Shown: one piece after another, positions 6,786-10,289 of the stretch | How the letters are laid out: every line of letters starts with the position of its first letter | How positions within the stretch are numbered: the stretch's first letter is position 1 | Position numbers and translations under genes: made by a program | Source of the DNA: an uncultured Desulfomonile sp. | GTDB taxonomy: Bacteria > Desulfobacterota > Desulfomonilia > Desulfomonilales > Desulfomonilaceae | DNA length: 10,289 bases | Reading direction: 5' to 3' | NCBI GenBank assembly: GCA_937915285.1 | Contig: CALDNG010000477.1 | Coordinates: 1 to 10,289 of the forward strand | Notes under the pieces: generated by a model | The model's database searches: none | What the model was told of the DNA's origin: nothing | The model's input: only the letters and a program-made list of their open reading frames with translations

Positions 6786-8228
6786 TTATCTCTCTCTTCC
6801 CCGGTAGGCCATGTCCAGAATCTCGAGCCTGTTATTGGCATCAGGATACATTCTCGAAGGGCCTTCCGTAACTACCGCGAGTTCTCCGTCCATACCGTTC
6901 TCCTCGAGCCAGGCCGACACGTAGGCTTTCCAGTTTTCGGGGTGCTTGGCCTCACAAACGGGAATGACACCCGAGGAAAACTGCAGTTGCTGACATGTGT
7001 TTTCCTCCGAACTCACTGCGACAATCCAGATGGGAAGGCGGAATCTTGCGATGCTTCTGGCAGTAGCGCCGCCGTGCGTTGGAACGAATACCGCTGCAGG
7101 GTCTGAGTATGTCAGGACGGTTTCCACACCGAGGTCAATGAGCCTTGCGGTGGGAACCTTGCCCTTGAGATCTATGCCTTTGAACAGCTCCTTGGCGCTG
7201 ACCACAGCGCGATACGGCTCGATGGCTCCGGCTATCTTGGCAAGCGTCTCGGCGGACTCGACAGGGTATCTGCCCATTGCGGATTCTCCGGAGAGCATTA
7301 CACAATCTGTCCCATCGAGGATCGCATTGGCCACATCAGTTGCCTCGGCGCGGGTGGGACGCCGGTTGCTGGTCATTGATTCCAGCATCTGTGTTGCCGT
7401 TATTACAGGCTTGGCCCACATGTTCGCCTTTCGCATTATTTGTTTCTGGACTACGGGAATCCGTTCGATGGGCAGTTCCACACCGAGGTCACCCCTGGCG
7501 ATCATCACGGCATCTGCTGAAGTTATTATGTCGTCCAGGTAATTGAGCGCCCTTGATCGTTCGATTTTTGCGATTATAAAGGGATTGTAACCGAGAGCCG
7601 ACGCCGCATCGCGCACGGCCTTAATATCGGCCGCATTCTCGACGAACGACTGGCTCACGGCGTCAACACCGTTTTCAAGAGCAAACTTCATACAGTTGTA
7701 GTCGTGGTCCGTGAAAGCGCTGACTCCGAGGTCGATATCAGGCAGGTTGAGACCCTTGCGCGAACTCAGCTCACCACCAACAATGACACGGCACTGTACA
7801 TTGCTGCCCTGGACCTTCTCAACATCGATCTGAACCAAACCGTCATTCAAGTAGAGTGTGTCACCGGGCTGAACCACTTTGGGGAGGCGGCTAAAGGTGA
7901 CTGAGACCCTGCTGGAATCGCCGACTACGTCGTCAGTCGTGAGCGTGAAAAGGTCGCCAGGCTGAAGATCTATAGGTTCAGTCTCAAATGTCCCGATCCG
8001 AATCTTCGGTCCGGGAAGGTCTGCCATGATGGCGAGACGTCGCCCCGTGTTCCTGGATGCGGCTCTGAGATCCTGGATAACCTCTTTGTGGCCCAGGAAA
8101 TCCCCGTGGGAGAAATTGAGCCTGGCCACGCTCATACCGGCCAGCAATAGCTTTTCCATCACTTCTCGGGATCGCGATGCCGGCCCTATTGTACATACGA
8201 TTTTGGTCTTACAGTGTGGCAGTTGCAT
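6786..8228 (-). CDS. pyk: Pyruvate kinase
   Basis: Catalyses phosphoenolpyruvate + ADP to pyruvate + ATP, the last step of glycolysis, in the cytoplasm. At 480 residues it has the usual length for a bacterial enzyme. The N-terminal TKIVCTIGPASR starts the TIM-barrel A domain, with active-site residues Arg36, Asn38 and Ser40 in RLNFSHG. The B domain inserts at about 72-170, after Asp70 in MADLPGPKIR. The catalytic Lys221 and metal ligand Glu223 are in IIAKIER, the second metal ligand Asp247 is in ARGDLGVE, and Thr279 is in ATQMLESM. The MLSGESAMGRYPVE signature is at 311-324. The C-terminal regulatory domain spans about 360-480 (THGGATARSIARFR). No extra PEP-utiliser domain is present. GGAGG lies 6 bases before the ATG. 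It lies downstream of the pta-ackA remnant on the same strand, which ties it to the pyruvate/acetyl-CoA node. Confidence 0.97.
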   Translation of the reverse strand: MQLPHCKTKIVCTIGPASRSREVMEKLLLAGMSVARLNFSHGDFLGHKEVIQDLRAASRNTGRRLAIMADLPGPKIRIGTFETEPIDLQPGDLFTLTTDDVVGDSSRVSVTFSRLPKVVQPGDTLYLNDGLVQIDVEKVQGSNVQCRVIVGGELSSRKGLNLPDIDLGVSAFTDHDYNCMKFALENGVDAVSQSFVENAADIKAVRDAASALGYNPFIIAKIERSRALNYLDDIITSADAVMIARGDLGVELPIERIPVVQKQIMRKANMWAKPVITATQMLESMTSNRRPTRAEATDVANAILDGTDCVMLSGESAMGRYPVESAETLAKIAGAIEPYRAVVSAKELFKGIDLKGKVPTARLIDLGVETVLTYSDPAAVFVPTHGGATARSIARFRLPIWIVAVSSEENTCQQLQFSSGVIPVCEAKHPENWKAYVSAWLEENGMDGELAVVTEGPSRMYPDANNRLEILDMAYRGRER

Positions 8229-8272
8229 TCATATCCTCCATCTGCCCAACGTCATATCGTTGAGGAGCTTTT

Positions 8273-8389
8273 CTAAACTGAAAATCGGAAATAGTACGTC
8301 AGGCTGCTTGCAATTCGTTGTCCCTGAGAGCCCTTCTCAATTGTGAATGCAATTTCCGCCCGGCGCGCCTCCCCTTGTGGATCATTCAT
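8273..8389 (-). CDS. Possible 38-residue small protein upstream of pyk
   Basis: A minus-strand frame from ATG (8389-8387) to TAG (8275-8273) encodes 38 residues starting MNDPQGEARRAEIAF. A purine-rich GGGGGAGG sits 7 bases before the ATG, a strong Shine-Dalgarno match, and pyk begins 44 bases after its stop. The product is not recognised and has no signal peptide, membrane segment or metal-binding motif. The frame stays open upstream of the ATG for several codons, towards the ackA remnants, so it may instead be decayed coding DNA whose G-rich tract imitates a ribosome site. Listed because the start signal is good and the spacing to pyk is close. Confidence 0.25.
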   Translation of the reverse strand: MNDPQGEARRAEIAFTIEKGSQGQRIASSLTYYFRFSV

Positions 8390-8396
8390 GATGTAG

Positions 8397-8428
8397 CCTC
8401 CCCCTCCAATTATGGTTTCCTCCCCCTC
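8397..8428 (-). repeat. Two direct copies of GAGGGGGAGG, 22 bases apart
   Basis: On the minus strand GAGGGGGAGG occurs at 8428-8419 and again at 8406-8397, with 12 bases between. Both copies resemble strong Shine-Dalgarno sequences, but only the second is followed at a proper distance by an ATG (8389). They lie at the decayed end of ackA. They could be a local duplication or simply purine-rich degenerate DNA. Confidence 0.5.
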
Positions 8429-8449
8429 GATCACTCGGAATCGTTGCCA

Positions 8450-8778
8450 CTACTGCCCCCGTCTTTCAGCTAACACAATGGCATCGACGACACCGAGAAC
8501 AGCGACATAAGCGCCGATGTATTTCTTGATGCGGTAACAGAACATCTCTATGGCCAGACCCGCTCTTTCATTACCTTACGTTGCCAGATTAATGATTTCC
8601 CGCATGTCGTTCAGCCCGAAAATCCACTCGCGTCCACTTTGCGCCTGTGTTGGCGCAGGCGGGCCTCTTTTCCGCCGAGCCTTTCGATGAGCCCCCTGGC
8701 AAGCATGACGAAGTCAGGTAGCTCAAACACTTCATATTTGATGGATGAACTCCCACAATTGATGACTGCCACCTTCAT
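8450..8778 (-). pseudogene. ackA: Acetate kinase pseudogene, internally deleted and frameshifted
   Basis: Acetate kinase normally converts acetyl phosphate + ADP to acetate + ATP and is about 400 residues long. Here the ATG (8778-8776) overlaps the pta stop as ATGA, and the frame reads a perfect family N-terminus, MKVAVINCGSSSIKYEVFEL, then LARGLIERLG. After about 47 residues the sequence jumps to the region near residue 300 (SGFSG) and hits TGA at 8613-8611. Shifted by one frame, LNDMREIINLAT follows, with an in-frame TAA (8578-8576), then [28 protein letters not shown] and VDAIV, matching the conserved C-terminal half. The next motif, FTGGIGEN, is gone, and the frame ends at TAG (8452-8450). 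Another frame at about 8456-8430 (AVVATIPSD) may be a last scrap of the VIPTDEE segment. The loss of about 250 codons removes the catalytic core, so no active enzyme can be made. The combination of deletion, frameshift and nonsense codon argues for real decay over a sequencing slip. Confidence 0.9.
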
Positions 8779-10289
8779 GGCGCCACTTCCGCTGTTTGAG
8801 CCTGAATTGCAGTAATCGCTATGGTATTGACAATGTCTGTGACCAGAGCCCCGCGACTGAGATCGTTGACGGGCTTGTTGAGTCCCTGGAGAACTGGCCC
8901 GATGGCGACAGCATTGGCGGCTCGTTGCACTGCTTTATAGGCATTGTTGCCTGCGTTAAGATCGGGGAAGATGAAGACGGTTGCACGGCCTGCTACTTCA
9001 CTCTCAGGCAGTTTCACTTTGGCAACCTGAACATCTACGGCGGCATCGTACTGGATGGGCCCTTCCAGCTTGAGATCTGGACGGAGTCGTTTCGCGATCA
9101 GCGTCGCTTCCTTCACCTTGTCAACATCAGCGCCCTTGCCGGATTCTCCAGTGGAATATGACAGCATTGCCACCCGAGGCTCAATTCCGAAGCTTTGGGC
9201 AGTTGTGGCTGAACTATTTGCAATGTGCGCGAGGTGCTCGGCATTGGGATCAGGGTTTACAGCACAATCGCCGTAAATTAGGACGCTGTCCGGAAGGCAC
9301 ATGAAGAAAACGCTGGAGACAATCAAGCAGCCCGGCTTAGTTTTGATAAACTCCAGGGCAGGACGGATCGTGTGCTGTGTCGTATGGACAGCCCCAGAAA
9401 CCATACCGTCGGCAATCCCGCAGCGGACCATCATCGTCCCGAAGTAGCTTGCATCAGCCATAGTATCCAGGGCCATCTGCGGAGAAATTCCCTTGTGCTT
9501 ACGGAGTTCGAAATACATCTGCCCAAAATTCTCGCGGAGTTCCGATGCGGCAGGGTCGATTATTGTCACGTCACCTAACGCCAACCCGAGGGACGTGATT
9601 TTACTCTTAACCTCGTCTATTTTTCCAAGCAGCGTGATATCGACAACATCCCGCAGGCGCATAATTTCTGCCGCCCTGAGAATTCGCTCCTCCGTGCCTT
9701 CGGGAAGAACAATGTGCTGACGTTGCAATCGGGCCCTGCTCAGGAGATCGTGCTGGAACATGAGAGGTGTTACCCGGGATGAGCGCATGACTGCGATACG
9801 CTTTTCTAAACGAGTCAGATCGATACTAGACTCAAAGACTCCAAGAGCTACGACGATCTTTCTATGGTTATCCGGGGTGATAACCGCTGGGAGGGAATTC
9901 ACCACGGTCGCCGTAGTAAAGGTGTCGGTCTTCACACAAAGTATGGGAACAACGGAACGTTTCAGACCTTCCAAAAGACGCATTAACTGTGGTTTTGGCT
10001 TGAAACCACCTGTGAGAATGATACCGGCGACAGCGGGATAGGAGGTGGCTGCATCAGCAACGAGAGTCCCTATCAAGATATCGGAGCGATCGCCTGGGGT
10101 GATGACCAGGCTGCCTTCTTCCAGGTGGTCCAGGAAGTGGGGCAGTTCCATAGCCGCGATCTTGTAATGATCCACCTCTCGGTCAAGACAATTAGGATCC
10201 CCATGGATCATTTCCGCGCCGAAAGCCCGCTTTATCTCACAAATGGTCGGTTTGTCGAGAAGCGTGTGCAACGGCATGACGAAGACGGG
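8775..10289 (-). CDS. pta: Phosphate acetyltransferase, 5' end beyond the window
   Basis: Interconverts acetyl-CoA + phosphate and acetyl phosphate + CoA in the cytoplasm. The minus-strand frame is open to the right edge (codons for PVFV precede the Met at 10277), so this is a partial gene. The Met at 10277 is internal, because the residues on both sides align with the middle of long, E. coli-type Pta. Counting from that Met, residues about 9-118 are the DRTGG-type domain (SLVITPGDRSDILIG, GIILTGG) and about 172-493 the catalytic PTA_PTB domain: IVLPEGTEER, DGMVSGAVHTT, SSVFFMCLPD, YGDCAVNPDP, MLSYSTGESG, PIQYDAAVD, and RATVFIFPDLNAGN near the C-terminus. The missing N-terminal part is probably the P-loop-like domain of about 220 residues found in the 700-residue form. 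Its TGA overlaps the ATG of the ackA remnant, the relic of a translationally coupled pta-ackA operon. The catalytic domain looks intact. Confidence 0.96.
   Translation of the reverse strand, partial: PVFVMPLHTLLDKPTICEIKRAFGAEMIHGDPNCLDREVDHYKIAAMELPHFLDHLEEGSLVITPGDRSDILIGTLVADAATSYPAVAGIILTGGFKPKPQLMRLLEGLKRSVVPILCVKTDTFTTATVVNSLPAVITPDNHRKIVVALGVFESSIDLTRLEKRIAVMRSSRVTPLMFQHDLLSRARLQRQHIVLPEGTEERILRAAEIMRLRDVVDITLLGKIDEVKSKITSLGLALGDVTIIDPAASELRENFGQMYFELRKHKGISPQMALDTMADASYFGTMMVRCGIADGMVSGAVHTTQHTIRPALEFIKTKPGCLIVSSVFFMCLPDSVLIYGDCAVNPDPNAEHLAHIANSSATTAQSFGIEPRVAMLSYSTGESGKGADVDKVKEATLIAKRLRPDLKLEGPIQYDAAVDVQVAKVKLPESEVAGRATVFIFPDLNAGNNAYKAVQRAANAVAIGPVLQGLNKPVNDLSRGALVTDIVNTIAITAIQAQTAEVAP

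Larger units (their letters stand above)
8229..8449. other. Spacer between the ackA remnant and pyk
   Basis: This 221-base spacer holds the doubtful 38-codon ORF, the G-rich direct repeats and the pyk ribosome binding site. No convincing promoter or terminator hairpin was found. If pyk has no promoter here it depends on transcription from pta, although a spacer this long more often contains its own start. Confidence 0.4.

Noticed and set aside
6723..6792. 8-bp inverted repeat GAGATAAG/CTTATCTC spanning the end of pyk
   Set aside because: The arms are 54 bases apart, AT-rich, and lack a following T-run on the minus strand, so a terminator or transposon end is not supported.
6997..7546. Open frames of 181 and 89 codons antisense to pyk
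   Set aside because: Both overlap the conserved pyruvate kinase reading frame. They are shadows produced by its GC-rich codon pattern.
10275..10277. Met at 10277 as the true start of pta
   Set aside because: The frame is open to the window edge and the sequence on both sides matches the interior of long Pta proteins, so the gene begins outside the window.

Overview
The window looks like a chromosomal stretch from a Gram-negative bacterium. It carries a lipoprotein-anchored periplasmic adaptor with an inner-membrane RND pump, a second lipoprotein, and central carbon genes of the acetyl-CoA/acetate node. The two-part Pta (DRTGG plus PTA_PTB), the strong Shine-Dalgarno sites, the mixed base composition and the decayed gene fragments would fit a deltaproteobacterium (Desulfobacterota), but that placement is an inference and not firm. 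The left part (about 1-1830) is visibly richer in A/T than the pyk/pta end.

Layout from left to right. Positions 1-607 hold no intact gene, but they contain a broken IS630-like transposase start (149-~415, + strand). A minus-strand gene (608-1462) encodes a lipoprotein with a long coiled coil. An AT-rich intergenic region follows, with several inverted repeats and possible promoters facing both ways. Next is a two-gene + strand operon: an RND adaptor lipoprotein (1833-2975) and an AcrB/MexB-type drug-efflux transporter (3027-6140). No outer-membrane TolC/OprM-type partner and no regulator gene lies beside it. About 645 bases without a recognisable gene follow (6141-6785), and then the minus-strand metabolic block.

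The metabolic block reads leftwards from the right edge: phosphate acetyltransferase pta (its 5' part lies beyond the window), a wrecked acetate kinase gene ackA whose ATG still overlaps the pta stop as ATGA, a possible 38-codon ORF, and pyruvate kinase pyk. Pyruvate kinase makes pyruvate plus ATP. Pta interconverts acetyl-CoA and acetyl phosphate. AckA would normally turn acetyl phosphate into acetate plus ATP. Here ackA keeps only its N-terminus and pieces of its C-terminal half, with a large internal deletion, a frameshift and a nonsense codon, so this locus cannot complete the classical Pta-AckA route.

I found no sign of a new defence system, CRISPR array, tRNA or rRNA. The main discovery is the decayed ackA in an otherwise normal pta-ackA-pyk context. 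Lesser points are the pieces of a dead transposase, the unusual N-terminus and palindromic ribosome binding site of the coiled-coil lipoprotein, and the hairpins upstream of the efflux operon.
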